From NCBI RefSeq assembly GCF_900104635.1, contig NZ_FNWC01000007.1, positions 310,001 through 374,000 of the forward strand: a DNA stretch of 64,000 nt, written 5' to 3'. The position numbers and the translations under genes are program-made. The notes below the pieces were generated by a model, which saw only the letters and a list, made by a program, of their open reading frames with translations, was not told the origin of the DNA and did no database searches. This document shows positions 43,505 to 50,970 of the stretch, piece after piece (the stretch's first letter is position 1; every line of letters starts with the position of its first letter). The stretch is from Coprococcus phoceensis (GTDB taxonomy: Bacteria > Bacillota > Clostridia > Lachnospirales > Lachnospiraceae).

Positions 43505-43903
43505 ATGGTGCATCAAGTGGATATGGAACGGTTTGCATTTTTATTTTTATGTGGAAATAGGGACAGGCGCATCTTGCAGGGAAAAGAAAAAATGACATTT
43601 TCGGATCTTGACAGATTGAACTATATTACTGATTTTTTGGGACTAAAGCTTTACGGGCTGGAGATTTGGAACAAATATGCCGGACAGTTCAGGGAGCAGT
43701 TTCAACAGTTGCAGCGATTGTATGATGAGACAAGCAGCATTGTACCTTATGATCCATCGGAAACAGATGAAGATCAGCAGGAACAGTGGGTGAAAGATTT
43801 TTGCAGACAGGTACCGGATAGGAAAAGCCGGAGAAAATTGGAAGAAATTGTAAAACAACTTTATATGGAAAGAGGTTGGGAAGGATTGCAAAGCGATATA
43901 TGA
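43505..43903 (+). CDS. Hypothetical soluble protein
   Basis: A 132-residue protein I do not recognise. Two consecutive ATGs (43502, 43505) follow AAGGAAGG; the second has better spacing. The sequence is polar and predicted mostly helical, with no membrane segment. It opens HQVDMERFAFLFLCGNRDRRIL, has an aromatic-rich middle (LGLKLYGLEIWNKYAGQF), then an acidic stretch (PSETDEDQQEQW) and a basic tail helix. It has its own promoter and terminator, so it is a real single-gene unit, not part of the Pel remnant. Confidence 0.65.
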   Translation: MVHQVDMERFAFLFLCGNRDRRILQGKEKMTFSDLDRLNYITDFLGLKLYGLEIWNKYAGQFREQFQQLQRLYDETSSIVPYDPSETDEDQQEQWVKDFCRQVPDRKSRRKLEEIVKQLYMERGWEGLQSDI

Positions 43904-43943
43904 AGTCGAAAGAAAAAATCAATAAAGATTATAATGTTTTTAG

Positions 43944-43973
43944 AACTCTCCGGTTTCACTGGGGAGTTTTTTG
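43944..43973 (+). terminator. Terminator after the hypothetical gene
   Basis: AACTCTCCGG (43944-43953) pairs with CTGGGGAGTT (43959-43968), with one T-G pair, followed by TTTT and a G. Confidence 0.85.
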
Positions 43974-44014
43974 TAGTATAATAAAAACAAATTTAGGACA
44001 AGAAGGTGAAGTTT

Positions 44015-44386
44015 GTGAAGGGACAAAAGAAGAATCCATTATATAAGAGTTTTGGATATGCTTTTGAAGGAATTTTTACCGGAATCAAAAAAGAACGAAA
44101 TATGAAGATTCATTGTCTGACAATGCTATGTGTTGTTGCGGCAGGATTTGTGTTTCGAATTTCAGTTTCTGAATGGTGTATCTGTCTGATTCTGTTTGGA
44201 ATGATTCTGTCACTGGAACTTGTCAATACGGCGATGGAAGCGGTGGTAGATCTTGTCACAGAAGAGAGAAGGCCGCTTGCAAAGCTTGCGAAAGATACAG
44301 CGGCGGGGGCAGTTTTGATTGCGGCAATTATGGCAGCAGGAGTGGGACTTTTGATTTTTGTCCCGAAAGTGTTAGAACTTATATAA
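44015..44386 (+). CDS. dgkA: Diacylglycerol/undecaprenol kinase family protein (DgkA)
   Basis: A 123-residue membrane kinase. GTG 44015 is used because AGAAGGTG lies 6 nt upstream; an in-frame GTG at 44006 is part of that site. After the cytoplasmic FGYAFEGIFTGIKKERNMKIH (surface amphipathic helix with the conserved Glu and Arg), three helices follow. The catalytic signature is ELVNTAMEAVVDLV, with DTAAGAVLIAAIMA in the last helix. Gram-positive members phosphorylate undecaprenol for cell wall lipid recycling, and that is the more likely substrate. It is followed by the phasin-like gene after 35 nt. Confidence 0.92.
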   Translation: MKGQKKNPLYKSFGYAFEGIFTGIKKERNMKIHCLTMLCVVAAGFVFRISVSEWCICLILFGMILSLELVNTAMEAVVDLVTEERRPLAKLAKDTAAGAVLIAAIMAAGVGLLIFVPKVLELI

Positions 44387-44421
44387 ACAAAGAATTTCAT
44401 GGCAAAATGAAAGGAGACAGA

Positions 44422-44763
44422 ATGATGGAAGGATTTGGAGAAAGCGTAAAAAAACTATTGTTGGCAGGAATCGGTGCGGCAGCAACAACTGCGGAAAAAT
44501 CAAAAGAGTTATTGGATGATATGGTAGAAAAAGGAGAATTAACGGTAGAGCAGGGGAAAGCATTGAATGAGGAACTGAAGCACAATATCAAAAAGACGGT
44601 CAAAGAGAATGTGAATGTGTCAGTGAAACCGACTTCTCCGGAAGAACTGGACGAACTATTGGAAAAGATGACGCCGGAACAGATCGAAGCGTTGAAGGAG
44701 AGACTGAATGCTATGGAAGGAGAACAATCTGAGACTGAGCAGCAACCGGATGAAGAGCTCTAG
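44422..44763 (+). CDS. Phasin-like coiled-coil protein
   Basis: A 113-residue helical protein, ATG 44422 behind AAGGAGAC. A short hydrophobic stretch (VKKLLLAGIGAAATTAEKS) leads to the phasin-like segment LLDDMVEKGELTVEQGKALNEEL, then a charged tail with PEELDELLEKMTPEQIEALKERL and an acidic end. Proteins of this kind often sit directly before AarF/UbiB genes, as here (22 nt gap). In that context a membrane-surface scaffold or partner of the UbiB kinase is likely; storage-granule binding, as the name suggests, is not supported because no polyester synthase is in the window. Confidence 0.75.
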   Translation: MMEGFGESVKKLLLAGIGAAATTAEKSKELLDDMVEKGELTVEQGKALNEELKHNIKKTVKENVNVSVKPTSPEELDELLEKMTPEQIEALKERLNAMEGEQSETEQQPDEEL

Positions 44764-44785
44764 ACAGAATAGGAAGATGTGACAG

Positions 44786-46369
44786 ATGGGCAGACAGGAA
44801 TCGCAGGAATACAAAGAAAGATTGAAAGAGATGACAGGGGTACTCCGAAAGCATAATATTACCAGAGGAGTATCCCCGGAGAAGCTACGTCTGATTTTGG
44901 AAGATTTGGGACCGACGTTTATCAAATTAGGACAGATTATGTCGATGCATTCTGATATTTTGCCAAAGCGGTATTGTGATGAGCTGATGCGTCTTCGCTC
45001 TGAGGTGGCGCCGATGTCGTTTTCGGAGGTGGAGGAAGTATTGCGGGAGGCGTACGGCTGTCCATGGAAAGAGATTTTTAAAAAGATTGAAGAATTACCA
45101 CTTGGCTCAGCCTCTATCGCACAAGTGCATAAAGCAGTCTTGAGAGATGGAGAGGAAGTTGTTGTAAAGATACAGCGAAAAGGGATCTACGATAAGATGG
45201 CAAGAGATATCGGACTTTTGCATCGTGCGGTAAAGTTACTTCCGCCAGTCAGCTTAAAGGGTATGGTTGATCTTGACATGGTACTTGATGAACTGTGGGC
45301 AGTTACAAGAGAAGAGATGAATTTTCTGACAGAGGCATCTAACCTGGAGGAGTTTGCAAGAAGAAATAAAGATATTGTGTTTGTTGGAGCACCCAAGATG
45401 TACCATGAGTACACGAACCGCTATGTGCTGGTGATGGAATATATTGACGGATATGCCGTCGATGATAAAGAAAATCTTCTGAGAGACGGATATGATTTAG
45501 AAGAGGTAGGTATCAAGCTGATTGACAACTATATCAAGCAGGTGATGGATGACGGATTTTTTCATGCGGATCCACACCCCGGCAATGTAAAGATTCGGGG
45601 CGGAAAGATTATCTGGATTGACATGGGGATGATGGGGCGTCTCACAGAACGTGATCGAGAACTGATTGGAAATGCGGTAGAAGGAATTGCTATGAGTGAT
45701 ATCGGAATGATTCAGGATGCGGTGATGGCGCTTGGAGATTTTAAGGAGCCACCGGATCAAAGCTGCCTGTATGAAGGAATCAGCAATTTGCTCTCACAGT
45801 ATGGTACTGCCGATATGGGGAGCATTGATATTGCCAAAGTGACGATGAGTCTCATGGAAGTGATGAAGGAAAATAAGATTATCATGCCGCATGGACTGAC
45901 GATGCTTGCAAGGGGACTGACCCATATGGAAGGGGTGCTTGCTGATATTGCGCCGGAATTGAACATGGTGGAGATAGCCTCCAGACATATGGCGGGAAAG
46001 ATGCTGAAGGAAAAAGACTGGAAGCAGGAATTAAAAAACAGCGGTAAGACAATTTACAGATCGTTTCATAAAGCAATCAATATTCCGTCACTGATCTCTG
46101 ATATTTTACAGGGATACCTGAAGGGGCAGACAAAGATTAATCTGGATCTGCATGCATCGATGGAGTTGGAGAGACTGCTGCGAAGACTTGTGAGAAATGT
46201 TGTGATGGGACTTTGGGTGATGGCGCTGTTGATCAGTTCCAGCATTATCTGTACAACGAACATGAAACCTAAGATTTGGGGGATTCCGGCACTGGGAGCA
46301 TTTGGTTATCTGATTGCGTTTGCCATTGTGATGTATGTGTTTTTAAAACATATTTTTTCGAGAAAATAG
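44786..46369 (+). CDS. UbiB/AarF/ABC1-family atypical kinase
   Basis: A 527-residue protein of the ABC1/ADCK/UbiB group. The KxGQ motif appears as FIKLGQIMSMHSDILP, the Ala-rich loop as GSASIAQVHKA, the ATP lysine in VVVKIQRKG, the catalytic Asp region as GFFHADPHPGNVK, and the metal Asp in WIDMGMMG. Two C-terminal membrane helices (VVMGLWVMALLISSSII; ALGAFGYLIAFAIVMYVFL) anchor it. UbiB proteins assist isoprenoid lipid metabolism; an anaerobe without ubiquinone must use it for something else, perhaps undecaprenyl or menaquinone-like lipids, and dgkA upstream fits lipid metabolism. The ATG follows a weak GGAAGATG site. Confidence 0.92.
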   Translation: MGRQESQEYKERLKEMTGVLRKHNITRGVSPEKLRLILEDLGPTFIKLGQIMSMHSDILPKRYCDELMRLRSEVAPMSFSEVEEVLREAYGCPWKEIFKKIEELPLGSASIAQVHKAVLRDGEEVVVKIQRKGIYDKMARDIGLLHRAVKLLPPVSLKGMVDLDMVLDELWAVTREEMNFLTEASNLEEFARRNKDIVFVGAPKMYHEYTNRYVLVMEYIDGYAVDDKENLLRDGYDLEEVGIKLIDNYIKQVMDDGFFHADPHPGNVKIRGGKIIWIDMGMMGRLTERDRELIGNAVEGIAMSDIGMIQDAVMALGDFKEPPDQSCLYEGISNLLSQYGTADMGSIDIAKVTMSLMEVMKENKIIMPHGLTMLARGLTHMEGVLADIAPELNMVEIASRHMAGKMLKEKDWKQELKNSGKTIYRSFHKAINIPSLISDILQGYLKGQTKINLDLHASMELERLLRRLVRNVVMGLWVMALLISSSIICTTNMKPKIWGIPALGAFGYLIAFAIVMYVFLKHIFSRK

Positions 46370-46370
46370 G

Positions 46371-46420
46371 AAGGATTTGCACAGAATCGATAAAAATTCA
46401 TGTGTAAATCCTTCTTTTTT
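46371..46420 (+). terminator. Terminator after the UbiB-family gene
   Basis: AAGGATTTGCAC (46371-46382) pairs with GTGTAAATCCTT (46402-46413) with one G-T pair, followed by a C and six Ts. Confidence 0.85.
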
Positions 46421-46435
46421 GTAAAAGCATGTGTC

Positions 46436-46464
46436 TTGTCACCTGTAAAATACAGTGCTATAAT
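46436..46464 (+). promoter_or_regulatory. Promoter of the nad operon with embedded palindrome
   Basis: TTGTCA (46436-46441), a 17-nt spacer and TATAAT (46459-46464). The spacer contains CTGTA-AAA-TACAG (46443-46455), a perfect inverted repeat. Because the operon ends with the NiaR repressor gene, this is a candidate NiaR operator; its position between -35 and -10 would block RNA polymerase. Confidence 0.75.
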
Positions 46465-46494
46465 AATGGAAGTTTACATAAGGAGAAGAAAAGC

Positions 46495-47400
46495 ATGGAT
46501 ATGATTGATGAAATTAAGAAATGGAAAAAAGAAAAAAATGCAGTGATTCTTGCACATTATTATGTGAATCCAGAAGTACAGCAGATAGCAGATTACATTG
46601 GAGATTCTTTTTATCTGAGCAAAGTAGCGGTTGGATTAAAAGAGCAGACCATTGTGTTTTGCGGGGTGGCGTTTATGGGAGAAAGTGCGAAGATACTTAA
46701 TCCGGATAAGACCGTGCTGATGCCGGACAAGTCAGCAGATTGTGCGATGGCACATATGGCAGATGCACAGACCATTCAGAAAATGCGTGATACATATGAA
46801 GATTTGGCGGTTGTATGTTATATTAATTCGACAGCGGAATTAAAACGTCACTCGGATGTGTGTGTGACATCGGCGAATGCGGTGCAGATCGTGAAAGCAT
46901 TGCCGAACAAGCACATTTTCTTTATTCCTGATAAAAACCTGGCAAGATATGTGGCCCAACAAGTGACGGAAAAGGAGTTTGTATTCAATCAGGGATATTG
47001 TCCGGTGCATGAACACATGAAGCTTAGAGAGGTGAAGCGGGTAAAAGAATTGCATCCGGAGGCGGAAATATTGACACATCCAGAATGTCCGGAAGCAATC
47101 TGCGAGATTTCCGACTACATCGGCAGCACATCGGGAATCATTTCGTATGTCACTCAAAGCCCCAAAAAAGAATTTATTATCTGTACGGAAAATGGAGTGC
47201 GCTATGAATTAGAGATGAGAAACCCGGATAAACAATTTTATTTTACAGAGACTGAGCCTGTCTGCATGGACATGAAGAAGATCACATTGGAAAAGGTATT
47301 GCATGTATTAAAGACAGGGGAAAATGAAGTGCACGTGACAGAGAAAGTAAGAGAAGAATCGGGAAAAGCATTGGAGAGGATGTTGGAGCTTGCAAAATAA
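46495..47400 (+). CDS. nadA: Quinolinate synthase NadA
   Basis: Condenses iminoaspartate with dihydroxyacetone phosphate to quinolinate in NAD biosynthesis. ATG 46495 lies 7 nt after AAGGAGAAG and gives 301 residues, the short NadA length; a longer in-frame extension runs back across the promoter and is rejected. The N-terminus has ILAHYYVNPEVQQIAD, and the three 4Fe-4S cysteines are likely those in VVCYINSTAE, NQGYCPVHEH and EPVCMDMKKI. The triad segments SADCAMAHMAD and HPECPEAICE are also standard. First gene of nadA-nadB-nadC-niaR. Confidence 0.96.
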   Translation: MDMIDEIKKWKKEKNAVILAHYYVNPEVQQIADYIGDSFYLSKVAVGLKEQTIVFCGVAFMGESAKILNPDKTVLMPDKSADCAMAHMADAQTIQKMRDTYEDLAVVCYINSTAELKRHSDVCVTSANAVQIVKALPNKHIFFIPDKNLARYVAQQVTEKEFVFNQGYCPVHEHMKLREVKRVKELHPEAEILTHPECPEAICEISDYIGSTSGIISYVTQSPKKEFIICTENGVRYELEMRNPDKQFYFTETEPVCMDMKKITLEKVLHVLKTGENEVHVTEKVREESGKALERMLELAK

Positions 47401-47425
47401 CCGTGTTTGCAGTGAAGGAGGAAAT

Positions 47426-48586
47426 ATGGATATCAATACAGATGTCGTCATAGTCGGAACAGGAGTGGCAGGACTTTTCAGTGCGCTGAATCTGCCGGCG
47501 GAAAAAAAGATTGTGATGATTACAAAATCAGATGTAGAGAGCAGTGACTCTTTTCTTGCACAGGGGGGAATCTGTGTACAGCGAGATGAGGATGACTATG
47601 AAAGCTATTTTGAAGATACTATGAAAGCGGGACATTATGAGAACCGAAAAGAGTCGGTCGATATTATGATTCGTAACTCCCGTCAGGTGATTGAAGATCT
47701 TGTGGGATATGGAGTGGAATTTGAACAGGAAAATGGGGAGTTTTTATATACAAGAGAAGGTGCGCACTCTGCGCCACGTATTTTATTCCATGAGGATGTG
47801 ACCGGAAAAGAGATTACAAGCAAACTTTTGGAGCGAGTGAAAGAACTTGAGAATGTGTCGATTTTTGAGTATACTACGATGACGGATATTTTGGAAGAAG
47901 AAGGACGATGTGCAGGAATTGTTGCTGAAAATGAGGAAGGAATCATTTATCTCCATGCAAAGGACACGATTTTAGCAAGCGGAGGAATCGGCGGAACTTA
48001 CAAGCATTCTACTAATTTTGCTCATCTGACAGGAGATGCGCTTCGAATTGCAAAAGAGCATGGAATTCGCCTGGAGCATTTGGATTACGTGCAGATTCAT
48101 CCGACAACACTGTATTCGAAAAAACCGGGAAGACGATTTCTGATATCAGAGTCAGTGCGTGGGGAAGGAGCAGTGTTATATAACAAAGAAGGAAAGCGTT
48201 TTGTAGATGAACTTCTTCCGAGAGACGTTGTGACTAAGGCAATTCAGGAGCAGATGGAGAAAGATCATACAGAGTTCGTGTGGTTGTCGATGGAGCATAT
48301 TTCAGAGGAGACGATACGAAAACATTTCCCACATATTTATCAACAATGTCTGGAAGAAGGATACGACGCCACGAAAGAGTGGGTTCCGGTTGTACCGGCA
48401 CAGCACTATTTTATGGGTGGCATCTGGGTGGATTCTGACAGCCTGACATCGATGGAGCATCTGTATGCAGCAGGCGAGACAAGCTGTAACGGAGTGCACG
48501 GCGCCAATCGTCTGGCAAGTAACTCGCTGTTGGAAAGCCTTGTATTTGCGAAACGTGCAGCAAAAAAAATTGGAGCAAACCGATAA
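47426..48586 (+). CDS. nadB: L-aspartate oxidase NadB (short form)
   Basis: An FAD enzyme that oxidises L-aspartate to iminoaspartate, the substrate of NadA. ATG 47426 follows AAGGAGG by 6 nt. FAD motifs: VVIVGTGVAGLFSAL (Rossmann), SFLAQGGICV, and the C-terminal NRLASNSLLESLVFAKRAA. The active-site region is HSTNFAHLTGDALRIA, QIHPTTLY and ESVRGEGAVLYN. It is only 386 residues, with almost nothing after the FAD C-terminal motif. The E. coli enzyme is about 540, so the C-terminal helical domain is absent. Short versions occur in clostridia. In anaerobes fumarate or another acceptor replaces oxygen. Confidence 0.94.
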   Translation: MDINTDVVIVGTGVAGLFSALNLPAEKKIVMITKSDVESSDSFLAQGGICVQRDEDDYESYFEDTMKAGHYENRKESVDIMIRNSRQVIEDLVGYGVEFEQENGEFLYTREGAHSAPRILFHEDVTGKEITSKLLERVKELENVSIFEYTTMTDILEEEGRCAGIVAENEEGIIYLHAKDTILASGGIGGTYKHSTNFAHLTGDALRIAKEHGIRLEHLDYVQIHPTTLYSKKPGRRFLISESVRGEGAVLYNKEGKRFVDELLPRDVVTKAIQEQMEKDHTEFVWLSMEHISEETIRKHFPHIYQQCLEEGYDATKEWVPVVPAQHYFMGGIWVDSDSLTSMEHLYAAGETSCNGVHGANRLASNSLLESLVFAKRAAKKIGANR

Positions 48587-48602
48587 GAAAGGAAATAGAA
48601 GG

Positions 48603-49454
48603 ATGAATAAAATTACGATGGATCTTCAAGTGGATCATTTGATTTTGGAGGCGTTGAGAGAAGATATCTCCAGCGAAGATGTGACAACGAATGCCGTGAT
48701 GAAAGAAGCGGTCACAGGAGAGGTAGAATTGATTTGTAAGCAGGATGGAGTGATTGCCGGATTAGATGTGTTTGAACGGGTGTTCCGTCTTTTGGATGCG
48801 AATACAAAGGTGGAATTATATTGTAAAGACGGGGATCAGGTGAAGAATGGAGAACTGATGGGAAAAGTGGTTGGCGATATCCGTGTACTTTTATCAGGAG
48901 AGCGAGTGGCGTTGAATTATCTGCAGAGAATGAGCGGAATCGCAACATACACACGCTCCGTTGCAGAGCTTTTAAAGGGAAGCGGTACAAAGCTTTTAGA
49001 TACGAGAAAGACGACGCCGAATATGCGTATTTTTGAAAAATATGCGGTGCGTGCGGGAGGCGGTTACAATCATCGCTATAATCTGTCAGACGGTGTCCTT
49101 TTAAAAGATAATCATATCGGGGCAGCCGGAAGTGTGGCGAATGCAGTGCGCATGGCAAAAGAATATGCGCCGTTTGTGCGAAAGATTGAAGTGGAAGTAG
49201 AAACGCTGGAGATGGTAAAAGAAGCTGTGGATGCGGGAGCAGATATTATTATGCTTGACAATATGTCCACAGAGGAGATGGCGGAGGCAATCCGTATCAT
49301 TGACGGGAGAGCTGAGACAGAATGTTCCGGAAATGTGACAAAAGAAAATATTGCCCGCCTGACGTCACTTGGGGTAGACTATATTTCCAGCGGAGCATTG
49401 ACACACTCTGCACCAATTTTAGATATTTCCTTAAAGAACCTTCATGTAGTATAA
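48603..49454 (+). CDS. nadC: Nicotinate-nucleotide pyrophosphorylase (carboxylating) NadC
   Basis: Converts quinolinate and PRPP to nicotinate mononucleotide, completing de novo pyridine nucleotide synthesis. 283 residues, start ATG 48603, 16 nt after nadB, with AAGGAAATAG upstream. Motifs: LREDISSEDVTTNAV, GERVALNYLQRMSGIAT, LDTRKTTPNMRIFEKYAVR (PRPP/quinolinate binding Arg and Lys), GGGYNHRYNLSDGVLLKDNH, and the barrel end IMLDNMSTEEM and DYISSGALTHS. Third gene of the operon; niaR begins 36 nt after its stop. Confidence 0.96.
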   Translation: MNKITMDLQVDHLILEALREDISSEDVTTNAVMKEAVTGEVELICKQDGVIAGLDVFERVFRLLDANTKVELYCKDGDQVKNGELMGKVVGDIRVLLSGERVALNYLQRMSGIATYTRSVAELLKGSGTKLLDTRKTTPNMRIFEKYAVRAGGGYNHRYNLSDGVLLKDNHIGAAGSVANAVRMAKEYAPFVRKIEVEVETLEMVKEAVDAGADIIMLDNMSTEEMAEAIRIIDGRAETECSGNVTKENIARLTSLGVDYISSGALTHSAPILDISLKNLHVV

Positions 49455-49490
49455 TAGAACCAGTGATGCAAAAACAGGAGGTGAAGGTTT

Positions 49491-50003
49491 GTGAATGGTT
49501 CGCAGAGAAGAGAGCAGATTGTTCGTCAGATACAGGAGAGTAAGGAACCTGTGTCAGGAAAAAAGCTGGCGGAACTTTATGGTGTGAGCCGGCAGGTGAT
49601 CGTGCAGGATATTGCGCTGATCCGCACAGCAGGTTATGATATTATCTCAACGAACAGAGGATATATACTGAATACGCAAAAAGCAATCAGCCGTGTGTTT
49701 AAGGTGCAGCATACTGATGAGCAGACGGAGGAGGAGTTGTATGAGATTGTAGATTTGGGAGGATGCGTGGAAAATGTGATGGTAAACCACAGAGTATACG
49801 GTCATATGGAAGCGCCGCTTGGCATACACTCAAGAAGAAAAGCGGCAGCATTTATAGAAGACATCAAAAGTGGAAAATCAAGTCCACTGAAAAATATTAC
49901 TTCAAACTATCATTACCATACAGTGAGTGCGGAGAGTGAAGAAATATTAGATGAGATAGAAGAAATGCTCAGAGCAAAAGGTTTTTTGATAGAGGCTGTC
50001 TAG
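49491..50003 (+). CDS. niaR: NiaR-type transcriptional repressor of NAD biosynthesis
   Basis: A 170-residue regulator, start GTG 49491 behind AGGAGGTGAAGG. The N-terminal winged helix-turn-helix is of the biotin-repressor type (SGKKLAELYGVSRQVIVQDI with the recognition helix). The C-terminal 3H domain contains the three conserved histidines, in NHRVYGHME and YHYHTVSAES. This combination defines NiaR (YrxA), which uses nicotinate as co-repressor in Firmicutes. Encoded as the last gene of nadABC, it probably represses its own operon through the palindrome in the nadA promoter. A terminator follows the stop at 50009. Confidence 0.93.
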   Translation: MNGSQRREQIVRQIQESKEPVSGKKLAELYGVSRQVIVQDIALIRTAGYDIISTNRGYILNTQKAISRVFKVQHTDEQTEEELYEIVDLGGCVENVMVNHRVYGHMEAPLGIHSRRKAAAFIEDIKSGKSSPLKNITSNYHYHTVSAESEEILDEIEEMLRAKGFLIEAV

Positions 50004-50008
50004 AAACA

Positions 50009-50048
50009 GGGAGGGGAGAACAATTTGGAGTTCTCCTATCCCTTTTTT
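50009..50048 (+). terminator. Convergent terminator between niaR and the MerR gene
   Basis: A 13-bp stem with one mismatch and one G-T pair (GGGAGGGGAGAAC at 50009-50021 with GTTCTCCTATCCC at 50030-50042), then TTTTTT. It overlaps the 3' end of the MerR-family gene on the other strand, and the distal part is A/T-rich on both strands. Confidence 0.85.
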
Positions 50049-50872
50049 AATTTACAGCTGATCTGGAGGATATAATCTTCCTCCTTTTTTTCGGTGAGCG
50101 TGTCAATCAGAACATCTTCGTAAAATATACCAGTCAGCTCTAAGGCGTTTTCAGATGCATATTGCAGCATTTTTTCATAGGTCGTATGGATGGTCTCGTA
50201 GCCTCCACAGTGAAATGCACGAAGATAGTGTCCGGATTCCCGGACACAAAGCGGAACATTCTCTGGCCTATGGTCTAAAAGCAGATAGAAATCGGTATAC
50301 TCTTCTGTCGTTAAATCGAACGAAGAAAGGTCGCGGATTCCCCCGACTCCGTAAGGACTTTGAATCTGATGTTCATTGCCGTAAAGAATGAGGTCTCGGA
50401 TCGTTTTTGCAATTTCTTTGTCGTGCAGGGAATGCACAGGTGTGGTAAGCATATATTTTGCCGGAAAATGAATAACAGAAATATCGTCCAATGCAGATGC
50501 AGATACATTGTGAAGCAGCGTAAGTTCTTCTTGAATCCAACGCTCCATCTGCTGCATCGCCTGGATTTTTTCACGGATAAGTGTCTGCTCTTTGGTGAGC
50601 AGCTCAATGAAAAGCGATGTTGTCCGGTTGTCCAGATATGATTTGATCTCAGACAGCGGCATATCAAGTTCCTTTAATAAGGTGATGATTTCCAAAAGCT
50701 CCAGCTGTGAGATGGAGTAGTAGCGATATTGATTTTCGGGGAGTTTGATTTCCGGTGATAAAAGCCCGATTTTATCATAGTGAAACAATGTGTGCTTGGA
50801 GACACCTGCAAGTTTTGCAAATTCTCCGGTTGTCAGATAGGCATCTCGATTCGATTTTAATTTTTTCTCCAA
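50036..50872 (-). CDS. MerR-family transcriptional regulator with GyrI-like effector domain
   Basis: A 278-residue regulator on the minus strand. The start is TTG 50872, with GGGAGG about 13 nt upstream on that strand. The N-terminal MerR winged helix is [30 protein letters not shown], then [25 protein letters not shown] and the dimer coiled coil. The C-terminal part (from about residue 125) resembles the multidrug-binding GyrI/BmrR-C fold. It is divergent from a MATE efflux gene; the shared 98-nt gap has a 19-bp-spacer promoter, the hallmark of MerR activation. It likely activates the efflux pump on binding a drug-like ligand. Confidence 0.9.
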   Translation of the reverse strand: MEKKLKSNRDAYLTTGEFAKLAGVSKHTLFHYDKIGLLSPEIKLPENQYRYYSISQLELLEIITLLKELDMPLSEIKSYLDNRTTSLFIELLTKEQTLIREKIQAMQQMERWIQEELTLLHNVSASALDDISVIHFPAKYMLTTPVHSLHDKEIAKTIRDLILYGNEHQIQSPYGVGGIRDLSSFDLTTEEYTDFYLLLDHRPENVPLCVRESGHYLRAFHCGGYETIHTTYEKMLQYASENALELTGIFYEDVLIDTLTEKKEEDYILQISCKLKKG

Positions 50873-50889
50873 TTTTTGTAAAACCTCCC

Positions 50890-50926
50890 TTGACTATCGT
50901 GTTACCCTATAGTTTATGATAGGGTA
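50890..50926 (+). promoter_or_regulatory. MerR-type operator-promoter of the MATE gene
   Basis: TTGACT (50890-50895), an exceptionally long 19-nt spacer and TATGAT (50915-50920). An 8-bp inverted repeat TACCCTAT (50903-50910)/ATAGGGTA (50919-50926) overlaps the spacer and the -10. A 19-nt spacer is the classic feature of promoters that MerR proteins untwist to activate. Confidence 0.85.
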
Positions 50927-50970
50927 CAGATTGGAAAAAATCAATATACAATTGGAGGATGAGATGAAAT

